A stretch of DNA of 64,000 nt from the NCBI GenBank assembly GCA_905147135.1, contig LR990049.1:18307428-18371427 (forward strand), written 5' to 3'. The DNA comes from Blastobasis lacticolella (lineage: Eukaryota > Arthropoda > Insecta > Lepidoptera > Blastobasidae). Below, one piece after another: positions 11,796 to 22,849 of this stretch. Within the stretch, counting starts at the first letter, position 1, and every line of letters begins with the position of its first letter. The position numbers and the translations under genes are program-made. Below the pieces are notes generated by a model. That model was given only the letters and a program-made list of their open reading frames with translations. It was not told the DNA's origin and made no database searches.

Positions 11796-12720
11796 ATTCG
11801 CTCGTCTTTACTGGGAAATAATTGCGTGGATGTTTAGTTTTGAATTTAGCCTTTTTATATAATTATTGTTATAATATGGATAATAAGACCGCCTTTGTAC
11901 TATATTATCTTACGGTTACTATGTTTTACTGTCTTTGTATGTACAATAAAGAGTTATAAATAAATAAATAAATACGGAGCTGTCACGTACTATTATGTAA
12001 AAAGGTTCTCAAATAATATTTGTTTAAAAAAAGGAATCTAATTCTAGGGTGAAAACTTAAAATTTTGAATAGAGCTTCGTAAAGTTTTTGGTTTTTAGGG
12101 TTTCGAACCAAAATGCTAAATGCTAAATTTTGGTCTCGAAGTGGTGTCTGCCCGTCCGTCCGCCCGTCCATCACAGTCAAATATCTTGGCCACTACAAAG
12201 GCTAGAGATACAGATTAAGGTTGACATTAAATTGTTAATTTGACATTTATTTTGACATGGTATTTTTATAATTTTTTCACTGGACATCTATTTTGGTATC
12301 AGAATAAGTGTGAAATGAATAATCAGAATTTTATGGAAGTTTATGAATATAAATCTTATGACATCAGAAAATGCTTTACTAACGTAGCATATATTATTGT
12401 TCATTTTCTAACAAATTATGGAATAATGATACTGAAATAAACGATTTTAATTAAAATGATACAAAATTGGGCAAATATCCTTTTTCACTATTAAATAGAT
12501 GTCCTAAAATCTCACGGAATGGCTATATAAAAACCAGAAGAAACCTGACTAAAACTCGTCACGTTATACAGACAAACTGACACACTTCTGCATTCATTTA
12601 TTAGTAACTATTGACATAACACAGCAGTGTACAAAAGCGATAATAAGTCTAATTAACTCGTCGGGCACAAACAGGCACAGAGAAAGGTTTTAATGAAACT
12701 TGCAGTGTTATTACAAAAAT
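11796..12720. other. LINE 3'-tail remnant, then no recognised feature
   Basis: 11870-11973 ends in 'tacaataaagagttataaataaataaataaa', the typical 3' tail of an insect LINE on +. 11974-12720 is AT-rich and holds no supported gene. The 60-codon frames at 11983-12440 are not distinctive. Confidence 0.45.
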
Positions 12721-12755
12721 AATTTATTTCCTCACATTGCAACACGATACTTAGT

Positions 12756-13454
12756 CTAATACTTAACTGGCACAAATTCTATTTCGTTATTAATATCCAC
12801 TGCATAGGTTGTACCTTCAACGTTACTTTCTGTTGGTATAAAGTTGGTTCTAAGCTCTTCCTCGTTGTTTGGCGATACAGTTACTCCGATATCGATGTCT
12901 TCATCCACGTTGTTACGGTTCCCTTCGTTGTTGTTGTCCATTTCTTCGCGACTGCGGTTCTGGTCTTCAACTGCTGGAGTCTGATTCGCATCTTCAGTGG
13001 GAGTGCTTGTCAGTGGGAAGGTGATTTTCAATAAATCTTTCTGATACGTCCAGGAACCAGCAGGGTTGACGTAGTCCGGCAACGTCCTGAAATCCATATA
13101 CGTCATTTGGCTTGCGCCGCTGGTGTGTGTTGCCTGAATCATCACAGCTTTGGATCTAGCTTTCACAACGATGTCTTTCTCCTCGTATCCTATTAAATTA
13201 ACTGTGATCACATATTCGTTACCGACGACGCCTTGGGTGGGCGCATTCGTCGGGAAGTAAACGGCGAACTCCTTTAGCATGTCGTCTAGTCTCTTCATCT
13301 CGTCCGCCATCTCTCCCCAGAACTGATCAGCGTGGAACAGGTCATCCTGGATGTAGGCTGGGCGGTGGTGGCCGTGGTGTCGGTGGTAGAACTGCGGTGC
13401 TCCGCTAGCTAAGGCCAGCAGCCCTAAGAGATATAGCGCGATCATTACGTTCAC
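12756..13454 (-). CDS. Secreted alpha-crystallin (HSP20)-like protein
   Basis: Single-exon gene of 232 aa. Residues 1-18 form a signal peptide (hydrophobic run ending ALASGA), followed by a His-rich patch (HRHHGHH). Residues ~70-150 look like a divergent alpha-crystallin domain: beta-strand text EYVITVNLIGYEEKDIVVKA and a later LLKITFPL strand. The C-terminal third is acidic and Asn/Glu-rich (low complexity), unlike cytosolic small HSPs. A TATA box ('tataaata', minus strand, about 13508-13515) lies 55-60 bp upstream of the ATG. A perfect inverted TTC-ga-GAA pair sits at 13557-13564 and GATA motifs at about 13534-13550. An AATAAA signal follows the stop at about 12723. Family: insects have secreted HSP20-fold proteins of unclear role. 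A chaperone function outside the cytosol is inference. Confidence 0.85.
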   Translation of the reverse strand: MNVMIALYLLGLLALASGAPQFYHRHHGHHRPAYIQDDLFHADQFWGEMADEMKRLDDMLKEFAVYFPTNAPTQGVVGNEYVITVNLIGYEEKDIVVKARSKAVMIQATHTSGASQMTYMDFRTLPDYVNPAGSWTYQKDLLKITFPLTSTPTEDANQTPAVEDQNRSREEMDNNNEGNRNNVDEDIDIGVTVSPNNEEELRTNFIPTESNVEGTTYAVDINNEIEFVPVKY

Positions 13455-13504
13455 AAACTCACGATGAAGAAAATGTAAGTACTACCGCGAACGACAGACG
13501 AAGT

Positions 13505-13564
13505 CGTATTTATACCGACAGCGCGGTCATAGGTTATCGACGGCTTATCAGCACAGTTCGAGAA
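13505..13564 (-). promoter_or_regulatory. Core promoter: TATA box, GATA motifs, HSE-like pair
   Basis: On the minus strand, in transcription order: TTCgaGAA at 13557-13564, two GATAA motifs within 13533-13551, then TATAAATA at about 13508-13515. The TATA spacing puts the start site near 13480. A single TTC/GAA pair is short of a full three-unit heat-shock element, so heat control is uncertain. Confidence 0.5.
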
Positions 13565-14456
13565 CAAAGTGAAATAATACGATGACTCAAGGAAGATCAG
13601 CAGTTGTGAGTCCTGTTCTTGGACTGTAAAGACTATATTGGTTTGAAACCGCTACTTCGTCTCCATCATAATAACGTACTTATAATTATTTCGCGGAATT
13701 ATGATAGCTAGCTATTTAGGTACCTACTAAGTTGGCCATCATAATATTTGTCTACCAACTTAATGAGTAAGTAATGATAACAAACAAAAAATTATCATCT
13801 GTTTACAGGATAATAAGGTCCAATACTACATTAGAGTTTTTTTCTAATCTACGCAGTTTCAAACGCATTGTTGCTTGTCGGCAAAAATATATAAGGCGGT
13901 GGTACTCACCCAGGCGGACTTCTCAGGCTTGACAGAGTCCTACCACGTGATGTAGATAGAGAATTAGGATCAAAAAGGAAAATATGACTTTGTAGATTGT
14001 AGGTACCTAGCATTTGACCATAGTTTCGCACGGGTGCCGTTGAAAGACTTCTATAAACATACTAGCGTAAATCAATGTGGCCGTATGGTTTATTTATTTG
14101 TAGGAGTACCAACAACTTATAAAACAAATTAAATACTATAAGTAGACACAGTCGAGCCAATTATAGGTGCTCGCTGATAACTACAGACTAAAAATAGATA
14201 AAGTGAAGCACACAAAACACATATTGCCGAAAAACAACCTAGCCTCAGCACCTTCGGAAGGATACCACCGCCTTATCACAGGTAGGTAGCACATTACAGA
14301 CATGAGGCATTAGTCCTTACAGAGACAAATTATCTTTACACACCATCTAGATTCTTGGCAACCAACTAACGTACGGGCAACGCGCAAGCATCTTTCCCGC
14401 GCACGTGCAAGGTGTGGATTGATCTCGCTCTCGAAGTATTTCCTTTGCTGTATAAC
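13565..14456. other. No gene; short dispersed repeat
   Basis: 13860-13945 ('gcattgttgcttg.cggcaaaaat', 'aaggcggtggtactcacccaggcgga') recurs at 37825-37905. A second fragment near 14225-14285 shares 'cagcaccttcggaaggat'-type text. No coding region is seen. Confidence 0.45.
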
Positions 14457-14728
14457 ATCATCATCATCACAGCCCGTAACAGTCCACTGCAGGACTTCGG
14501 GCCTCTCCCACGAAAGGGGAGGTTACTGCCATAATCTCCACGCTTGGCAGGCGGGTTGGAGATCGCAGTGTTTAAATATAACAATGGAAAATGCTGCTGC
14601 CCATTTTCCAGACTACGGAGATTCTTGATCTTTTGCCTCGAAAACATTAGTCGCCTTGTACGACACCCACGAGTGTAAGGGGTTGGTGCTATTCTACTCT
14701 GCCGGACATCACACGGCCAACTGTATAA
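14457..14728 (-). repeat. GAT-tailed repeat family, near-complete antisense copy
   Basis: The most complete copy in the window. On + it runs from (CATCAT)n through 'cagtccactgcaggact', 'ccacgcttggcaggcgggtt', 'tgctgcccattttccaga', 'gtcgccttgtacgacaccc' to 'gccggacatcacacggcca'. No TIR is seen and it carries a microsatellite 3' tail, suggesting the 3' end of a LINE or a LINE-mobilised SINE. Confidence 0.75.
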
Positions 14729-15244
14729 CATAGGGTTCCTTAAAAACCAAGTCTACAATTACCTGAAAGAAAAGCACTGCATTCGCTCCCCTTAGGTTTC
14801 CGATGTCCTGGACGACGGTGGCCGCATTCTATGAGGTGTACCTCCTTGCTATAAAAAAAAGAGAACGCGCCTACGGTTTTGCTTTTAAGCCCCCGCCCCG
14901 AAGAGGGGTCTCTCGTCTTTGTGTCTGTCCAGTCGCAGCACCAGTCGGTTAGGTTAGTGTTCGGCAAATACTCGTGTACCCTACAGGTAGGGTTGCCAAC
15001 CCTACTATATAATATAGTATCCTATACTATATTAGTAGTCTACCTACTATAAATTAAAAATTAATATATAGTAGGCGAAACTACTATATTTAATTAGCAC
15101 AACATTACCACTTACCGCATACCGGAACGCGTCCATAAGATCCTCAAAAGAAAAAGATCCTGATGCAAATCGAGTATTTGAGAACGATCGAGTCTTGACA
15201 TTTGTATGACGTGACGTCAAACTCAAGTCAAATAAAACAAATCA

Positions 15245-15710
15245 GGGGGTCTAAAAAGGCCATATTCGCATTTCATATTATGATTCATATTAGACTAGGT
15301 AGAGCTCGTCTAGTCTAAGATGACGCGCCCCACTACTTAGTTAGTTGATTTCGATGTGTGAGTGCAAATATTAATAACGACACTTCATCTGTGTGGGAGC
15401 CAATGAACGGCGCGTGCTCCGACGTTTGAATCTTACCGGCAACTGAATGACCAATGACAACGGCATTTGAATATGTATGGCGACAATATTTTAAACTTGC
15501 TTGTGTGCGTTAATGCGATAGTGGGGCGCGTCATTTTAAATTAGACGAGCTCTACTACAAACTTATCTGATTAGGTGGCCAGTACTGGAACTAAGTGACG
15601 CCATTTTGAATTGTCATGTCATTGTCAACAACAGCGACGCTGTAGATAAGTTTGTCACACATTAATATGAATCGTAATATGAAACGCTAATGTGGCCTTT
15701 TTAGACCCCC
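15245..15710. mobile_element. MITE-2 nested in the hAT-like element
   Basis: The left arm begins 'gggggtctaaaaaggcc' and continues 'catttcatatta.gattcatatta'. The right arm is its inverse, ending 'ggcctttttagaccccc', giving an imperfect TIR of about 48 bp. The interior to the right of the nested MITE-1 (about 15555-15655) matches 11283-11370. Confidence 0.8.
15300..15554. mobile_element. MITE-1 copy 1, nested in MITE-2
   Basis: 255 bp with TIRs of about 33 bp: TA|GAGCTCGTCTAGTC...GACGAGCTC|TA, continuing inward as 'atgacgcgcccca'. Flanking TA on both sides is found in all three copies (also 18825-19078 and 35308-35563), consistent with Tc1/mariner-type insertion at TA. Non-coding. Confidence 0.85.
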
Positions 15711-15890
15711 AGCTATGAAGCTCAATGTAGCAAAAAATATACATTTAAGAAATAATATAGGTACGTAGATCTTATTTAAAAAACCTACTATATGTTTTAT
15801 GATTAATTCCCTACCAACTATATTTTTATGGCTTCTAAACCCGAAAATACTATATTTGGTCTATAACAAGTTGGCAACCCTACCTACAGG

Positions 15891-17404
15891 TTGGGTAGGA
15901 GGACACCGCGTGAACGAATTCGCGCCGGGTCAGATAGTACAGCTAGACATTCCTAAATTCAGTGACTCGAATTTTGTAAAGCGGGGCGACGCGTGACTTA
16001 ATATAAGTAATACAAAAATGGACCTTATTCTGTGAGCAATACATTCCACTTTGATTTTCTCTCACACTTTTTGTTTCTGAATTCAGTCACTGAATTTAGA
16101 AATACGTAATACGCGCATAACCTTGGGGGGGTCTTCAAATCAAGAGTGAATAGGTATCTTCTAGGCACGCATGCTACATCTTCGATCTCATCGTTGCTTT
16201 CCATCAGGTGAGTTGAGGTCAAATGCAAGCCTATTGACAATTAAAAAAAATACTAAAATATAAAATATATACAGGCATTGTAGTACGTTCAGGCACATAA
16301 AGAAATATAACGTTTCTTTACAAGCTTCAAGATTGTAAGAAGAAAAGAAGAATTCTAATTTGGCATGACACTACAATATTCACCATGAATTTTAATTGTT
16401 GAAAATTGAAGGTTAGTTAGTTTTACAATTTATACCTATAATTGTTGATATTATTACAACTTGTTTGATATAATAGTAATTGCCATTGCTCGCAGCATGA
16501 GAAGTGAAGAAGTAGAAGTCAGAATGGTAGATGGGGGATGTCTAGTGAAGCGAGAGAAATGGAATCAGTCACGGGCGGAGGTATGAGGGAGCGGAAGGAT
16601 TACGAAGGACATTATAGAGGGTAGAGAGGATATGATCATTCGTCCGAAAGCGGATTGGGATGCACTTGAATTGAGAACAATAATTGTCATACCATGTCGT
16701 CATACTTGGTAATGTTATTTGACATTTTTAGAGTATGATCCGGGTAGTAGCCCGATGTTTCGACGCAGTTGTAAGAATCATGGTCACGGGACGACTGCAG
16801 TCAACAAAGGTACGCGATAGTAAACCCGGAAGATACCCTTAAAATGTGTGATAATAACCGCGATAGTTTAAAACATTATATTATTATTTGATTTATTAAA
16901 ATCCGCCTATAGGTTAAAGATAAAATAACTATTGACATATGGACGTGGACAGATAGACGGCCAACAAAGTGATCCATTAGGAGTTCCCCTTATTTCTTTT
17001 CTTTTAACACCGTACCTCTACTATCTACTTACAAACTGTATTTTCTTAGAATTTAATGATGTCCCAGTAACTATGTTTATGTTTTAAACTGTTATCTGAG
17101 ACGTTGTTGTTATTTTACACTCACTATCATGCATGCACGCACCACGTATTTGGTCCTTTTTTAAAACCGTTTGCCTCGAGCGAGTCGAACATTTTACAAT
17201 TTTGATTTATGGCATGAAAAGTTCAAAATTACGTTTGATGCAAGCATGACGCTGATTATCTATAATTTTGGACCGTTCGCTTTAGGTATTGCTAATGTTA
17301 ATTCTGAAAATTGAAAACAGTTGGACTCTAGACGAGCAGCTCAAAATTAGAGAGTGCGCCCCGGTGTGCCACAATTGACTAAAAGATCATAATCCCGAAG
17401 ATCA
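15891..17404. other. No gene; probable LINE remnant near 16060-16220
   Basis: 16060-16220 shares 'gcatgctacatcttcgatctcatcgt' style text with 58165-58260, a decayed 3' coding end of a LINE on minus. 16490-16700 contains an A/G-rich open stretch I cannot assign. No host gene is supported. Confidence 0.4.
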
Positions 17405-17560
17405 TTCTAAGGCGGGTTGGAGATCGCATAAATATAATAATGGAAAACGCTGCTGCCCATTTTCTAGTCTATTTAGACAAGTAACTTTGCCTCGAAAAGT
17501 AAGTCGCCTAATACCTACGACACCCATATTGGTTGGTGCTATTCTACTCTGTCAACGTAG
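17405..17560 (-). repeat. GAT-tailed repeat family, partial antisense copy
   Basis: Blocks 'aggcgggttggagatcgca', 'gctgctgcccattttcta', 'cctcgaaaa.taagtcgcc' and 'ggttggtgctattctactct' are in family order, but the (GAT)n end is missing. Confidence 0.6.
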
Positions 17561-17594
17561 GTACCTAGGTTTTAAGACTTTCGTGGTTATTCAC

Positions 17595-17705
17595 AACACT
17601 TTCACTACACATGTTATCGGGTTTGTTGCAACTGCGTCGAAATATCGAGGTAAAAACAATACTAACCGTGGTACCAAACCCGATAACATGTGTAGTGAAA
17701 GTGTT
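17595..17705. repeat. Long perfect inverted repeat (31-bp arms, 49-bp loop)
   Basis: The arms 17595-17625 and 17675-17705 are perfect reverse complements, with the core 'cactacacatgttatcgggt'. An outer, weaker pairing continues through CCTAGG on each side (about 17567 and 17712). A transcript would fold into a stable hairpin. It could be a foldback element, or a precursor of small RNA; sequence alone cannot decide. Confidence 0.7.
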
Positions 17706-17760
17706 AGGCACCTAGGTCCTACTAAAATACAAAATACCTACTTAGGCAATGTTTGATCCA

Positions 17761-18824
17761 GCTGTCTAATAGTAAGTAGGTACCTACTTCATTTAATTAC
17801 CCTCGGTGCATTACCGGGACATGATATTTCAACGACATAAGACGACATTCCGACCGAAATACGTCAGAAAAAATCCCCGGGCCAAGTTTACATAAAATTA
17901 CCTAACCTACTTACTTAAATATTTCCTACACTATTCTCAATTCAGAAAACCGCATCGAAATCTTTTTTTATCCATATAGCTAGGAACGTACAATGACACA
18001 GACAGACATACATTTACATTAAACTTACAACGCCCCTCTTTTTTCGTCGGTGGTTAAAAATAACAATATAAGTTCAACGTCATCTAACAGCCTATATCTG
18101 AACTAATAGCTACCCAAGGAAACATCCAGAACGAACACCAGTGCTCAGACGTTTCTAGTACTCACATCGTAGTAATATGGACTACCCGACACTAGATGGC
18201 TTAGGTTGCAGTAGTTGTGCGCTATCCAATACAAGGTGGCGCTACCGTCAACTATTTCTATGTTAGAATTCTGTGATAATCTAAAACATTATGTAGGTAC
18301 CAGGATTTATCTTTAAAGTTATTTCAAATTCTTCTTTTTATCGAGTCGGTGGAATTAACACCCCCTTATTCAGTATTCGGCGACGCATACAGCATTTGGA
18401 CTGGCCTCGAACAAGTCCTCCATTGTGCAAGTTTAAGGACACGCCGAGCATTAGACGAGGTGATCCATGGTTTGCGGAGATACGCCACAGTCACAGGGAG
18501 AATAACAAATCACAATATAATATTGAAAATTAGAAACACTATAGGTACCTACCATTTAAATTTTCAATAGAAACAGCCGTAAATCTAACATAGGTACCTA
18601 ATTAGGTACAGAACGTAAATATACCGGAATACGAGCCAGGTTTGAAATTATAGTAAGGCAACTAAAAGGACAGAAAGCCAGGCATACGCTAGTAGTTAAC
18701 TCCCTATAGATATTCTGTGCCAAAAGGAAGGTTGAGCGATTGTTGAATCAATATTGTTGACTTGCCTTGAAATCTTTTATATATGAACCTACGTGATTTT
18801 ACGTGAACCTACCCAATATCTTGA
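17761..18824. other. No gene recognised
   Basis: Low-complexity 'ggtacctac' runs and short open frames only. Nothing annotated. Confidence 0.4.
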
Positions 18825-19078
18825 TAGAGCTCGTCTAGTCTAAAATGACGCGCCCCACTACTTAGTTAGTTGATTTCGATGTTTGAGTGCAAATATTGAT
18901 AACGACACTTCATCTGTGTGGGAGCCAATGAACGACGCGTTCTCCTACGTTTGAATCTTACCGGCAACTGAATGACCAATTACAACGGCATTTGTATATG
19001 TTTGCGTCCATATTTTAAACTTGCTTGTGTGCGTTAATGCGATAGTGGGGCGCGTCATTTTAGATTAGACGAGCTCTA
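18825..19078. mobile_element. MITE-1 copy 2
   Basis: Same 254-255 bp element as 15300-15554, with TA|GAGCTCGTCTAGTC and GACGAGCTC|TA ends and a near-identical interior. It sits about 400 bp upstream of the MADF-BESS gene's putative start site. Confidence 0.85.
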
Positions 19079-19497
19079 CCTACCTATGTACCTACCTACT
19101 ACCTACATTATTATTGCATGAAATGCAACATTTTTGGTACTTACAGCCTTAGCGAGGAGCAGAGGAGGCATAGTAAAGTGACATTGTAATGCTGAAGATG
19201 AATGTATTTATTATTTTAAAGTATAATTATTAATGAAATGTAATGAGAATAAATGAGTCTGTGAAACTTGAAATAATTGTTTTTTTTTTATAGGCAGGTA
19301 CCTACCTACCTACCTTACCCATTTCAAAAATCGCTACATGCATCGCCTGCTGATTGACCGCAGCGACAAGGCAGCGGCGACAGTGCCGCCGGACGAACTG
19401 CAGTGTCTGATTGCAGCACCCAGCAACACTAAAGGTTGCTTCCATTGAAATTCCGTAGATGGCGGCGGTGTCGCCTGCCGTTGCGGTCGAGCGTCGC

Positions 19498-19503
19498 GTC
19501 AGT
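19498..19503 (+). promoter_or_regulatory. Putative arthropod initiator (TCAGT) of the MADF-BESS gene
   Basis: A TCAGT motif centred on 19499-19503 lies in a locally CpG-rich stretch (about 19350-19550), 100 bp upstream of the chosen ATG. No TATA box precedes it. A weak motif alone; the CpG-rich context adds some support. Confidence 0.35.
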
Positions 19504-19601
19504 GCAGTGAGTGCAGGCCGACGCCCAGACGGCATCGCGACACTTGGCAGTTGACAATACAGCTTTTCTACCCGTTCCAAGACATTATTATTATTTACAA
19601 A

Positions 19602-21392
19602 ATGAATTTCTCGGATGCCGAAGAAGAGAAGTTGATAAGCTTGGTTGTCGAACATCCGGCCATTTACAATGTAGCCCACAAACTTTATCAGAATGTTTTA
19701 GTAAAAGAAAACATTTGGAGATCTATAGGAACGGAGATGAATAAAAGCAGTGAGTAAGATGTTTCGTGAATATTTATTGTTGGTAACTACTAACTACCAA
19801 CTGTTTCGCTTTATTGTTATTTTTATTTGGATTTGAGGGTAAAGAAACGAAGTGATTCTTTACTAGTTTTATCTGAGGTTATATCAAAACCAAATGACAT
19901 TTCCATGACAATTTGTTCACCGTTCATGTGTGCCGTGATATGCGCCATTTGCCCTAAGTTTTGGAGTCGATTTTTAGGGTTCCGTATAGATGAAAACGTG
20001 CTACCTAATGCGCTTATTTCATGGGCGTACATATGACTGACATACAGACAACTGTATTTTAGGGTTATTAATAGGGTCTCATTTTTAACATACAAGTACG
20101 AAACCTTTAAGATCTTGTTTTACATGCACACTCGCCTGTCGATATTTTCATTTCAATAACACGTTTAATAAAAATTCAGACGATATCAACTTTACAATTT
20201 TATTTACGTAGGGACAGTCAGCTGCATAGAGAATGGACCCCACATAACTTACCTTAGTAGTATTGTAGGCGGGTCAGTTCTCTCGGCAGCTATCTGTAAA
20301 AAAATCATCTTGGCGTTAATGTCCCGGTTGTGCCGTCGAGAACGAGGGCCCGGGGTGCGCCTTGACCATGATCCAGTATTTGGCGATTAATTAATTACAG
20401 TAGAGCGACTACCATCTGATCTCCGTGACCCTGCTGCCAGGGGAACCTGACCAGATTGGATCATAGTTTACCAATTTGCAGGTTTCATCACTATGTTTTC
20501 CCTCACCGTAAGAGCATCGGTTAGTATTCAACTAATGTACATAACTCAGAAAAGAGTAATTGGTACATGGCCGTAGCGGGATTCGAACCCGGTACCTCTC
20601 GCTTACGCGTTGGATACTCGACCGCCCGGCTACCGACGCTCGGCAGCTATCTGTAATTAGATACTTAACTGATAATTTACTGTCTTATTTAATTAATTTC
20701 TTGATATGATTATTTACCAGCAATATTTTCTTCAATAACACTTTTTGTTTGCAGTTGATGACTGCAAAAGGAAATGGAAATTCATGCGCGACGGATACAT
20801 CAGGTTTAGAAGGAAATCGAATTTTCGTCCAGGTTCAACTGTCGTCAAACAAGTCAAGTTCAAAAGGTATCAACTATTAGGTTTCCTAGACAACTGCCCG
20901 CAACGACCGTGCAACCGTGCAACTGACCTGCCTGATGAAAATGTCGAAGATGATAATGATAATATTGCTGATGATAATTTGTTATCAGCCGATAACGAAG
21001 CTGTTGAAGTTGAAGTAGCAGTCGATGATAAGGTTGAGGACAGTCTGCTGCAAATGTGGAAACAAACAGAGGAAAATAGGAAGCAATTGTATAAACCAAT
21101 AGTCGAAAAGGTGGACGATGACGTGGATTTGTTCTGCAAACATATTAGTCTAGTATTGCGGAAGCTGCCTCCGTATCTTAGAGCTAAAGCTAAGAAGCAA
21201 TTGGGAGAAATTCTCTCCGATTATGAAATAATGGCAACGAGACATACGTTCAACCATCGTTCGCCAACTGTGTACTACAAGCCCTCACCGTCAAATACTC
21301 ACGAAAGCTCTTTGCTGGATAGTGATCCTCTTCAACCAGGAACGAGCAGTGCACCAGACTTCGCAGGGTGGAAAATAAAGGAGGAAGATTAA
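19602..21392 (+). CDS. MADF-BESS domain protein (two exons)
   Basis: Join 19602..19749, 20755..21392 gives 261 aa. Exon 1 starts at the first in-frame ATG with a good context (caaaATGa). It ends at donor GTGAGT, and exon 2 begins after 'tttttgtttgcag'; the split codon becomes Ile. Residues ~5-90 form a MADF (Myb/SANT-like, DNA-binding) domain: LISLVVEHPAIYN, W..I.., then CKRKWKFMRDGYIR. Residues ~110-160 are acidic (DDNDNIADDN). Residues ~175-205 form a BESS motif (DVDLFCKHISLVLRKLPPYL), a protein-interaction module. Such proteins are nuclear regulators or PIF/Harbinger-derived proteins in insects. The length is usual for the family. The intron contains a minus-strand SINE-1. The ends of both domains are clear; the target genes are unknown. 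Confidence 0.88.
20305..20642 (-). mobile_element. SINE-1, near full-length, in the MADF-BESS intron
   Basis: On minus the head carries A-box-like 'gtagccgggcggtcgag' and B-box-like 'ggttcgaatcccgc'. The body has 'ttagttgaatactaaccgatgctctt', 'catcgtgatgaaacctgc'-type and 'gtcaggttcccctggcagc' blocks, and the tail ends 'attaacgccaagatgat'. It matches 38060-38415. Confidence 0.8.
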
Positions 21393-22410
21393 TTTTTAAC
21401 AATTATAATTTTCAAATGAATATATGTATAAGATTACGGTTTTTGTTATGACCTAGAGGGCAGAAGGTTAGGCGGTCCACTTGATAGAAAACAGACACCG
21501 CTGTACTTACTGTGCGTGCGCGAGTTCACGTCAAACGGGCACGACCTGTGGGCACGACCGCTTAAATACTTCGATAAGCAATTTTTGAAGGCTGAATACA
21601 TCGCCATCTCACTCGGTAGCGGTTTGAGCGAGTAAGATGGTGTCCGTTCAAGTTAGACAGTCGGGTCCCATGAACATGAACTCGCGCGTTCTCTGTACTT
21701 ATCTATTAAATTCTGTACTCATTTGTTTTTGTACTACCTGCGGTTGAAATTAAAGTAAATTTTGAATTAAAGAAACAATTATAATAAGACCACGCTAAGT
21801 CCGAATCGCTTTAAAAAAAATCTCTGTATGGCAACTTATGTCAAGTTTTTTATACGTCATAGAACGTCATTGGTAAAAGTCATAACAAACAATTTGTTTT
21901 GTGTAGGATTGTTTATTTGCGTGAGTTATGAAAAATATTATTAAATAATGAGCAAAACAATTAAAAAGGAACGGAGAGAGATAATTTTCGGCCAATTTAA
22001 TAACTTAGTCAAACCAAAAGACAAGTTCAAGCCAAATAACTGAATGTTTACAAGAAGGACTGACAAGAACAGATTATCCCCAGATTATTGCCATATCCAC
22101 ACATTATAATTTTTACTACTATCAGTCAATACGGACTTATCGTGGTCACAGGATATAATAGTGTATATGCGGTTGACGACAAATGAAAAATAACGATATT
22201 CTAACTTAATGTGTATCTGTTATTCTGTTGTCTGTCTGTGGCATCGAAGTTCCGAACAGATAAACCTATTTCGTTGCGGTTTTTTTTATTGGAAAGGCAA
22301 TTAAATGGAGATGGCTCATAGCTGTGTTGCATAAAATATTTTCAGTAGTTTAGTAAATATTTGAGTAGGTATGTGTAAACCTGTTATGTTATAAATATAG
22401 GTAACGTATG
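21393..22410. other. 3' flank and intergenic sequence, no gene
   Basis: Downstream of the MADF-BESS stop the sequence is non-coding. 22230-22370 resembles the dispersed fragments at 780-945 and 4660-4790. Nothing else is recognised. Confidence 0.4.
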
Positions 22411-22620
22411 ATCTGTTTAAACTGACTTGTCTTATTTGGTGAACAAACAATGCCCAAAATCACGACTTGCCGTATCAGTCACGCTACGTATATTGTGTAT
22501 AGATGTCGAGAATTATATAATAAACACATAGAATGTGAATTTCAACGAATTCTGCTGCACATTATCCATTTAAATACATAATTTCCTTAACCAAATAAGA
22601 CAAGTCAGTTTGGACTATAG
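22411..22620. mobile_element. MITE-3 copy 2
   Basis: Begins with the same 'atctgtttaaactgacttgt' as 8575 and ends with the inverse 'accaaataagacaagtcag' block. The last few bases of the right TIR have decayed. The interior aligns with copy 1 throughout, including 'cccaaaatcacgacttgccg'. Confidence 0.8.
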
Positions 22621-22849
22621 GTGTTCTTCACAGCTCTCATAGGCAACAGAGACACCATTTAACCAATACTTAACAAAGAGTAACCTGTGGTAATGATCTT
22701 CCAGTTGCCAATAATAAAACAGCAAAAAAAGGAAAGAAAGCAAATTCACAAACAAATAATCCTCGCTCAGCTGTAGTGGCTGTACGACCCGCCTCGGCAT
22801 GTAGCCAGTCAGTCAATTTATAAAAAAAAATAACACGAGTCGACACGAA

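Larger units (their letters stand above)
14988..15882. mobile_element. hAT-like non-autonomous transposon with perfect 8-bp TSD, host of nested MITEs
   Basis: The left terminus TAGGGTTGCCAAC and the right terminus GTTGGCAACCCTA are perfect inverses. They are flanked by identical CCTACAGG at 14980-14987 and 15883-15890. An 8-bp target duplication with a short TIR is the signature of the hAT superfamily. The element's own sequence is AT-rich (repeated 'ctactatat') and non-coding. It is interrupted by MITE-2 at 15245-15710, which is itself interrupted by MITE-1 at 15300-15554. The relative age order is therefore hAT element, then MITE-2, then MITE-1. Confidence 0.85.

Noticed and set aside
19302..19679. 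125-codon minus frame opposite the MADF-BESS first exon
   Set aside because: Antisense to the CpG-rich 5' region and exon 1; no domain.
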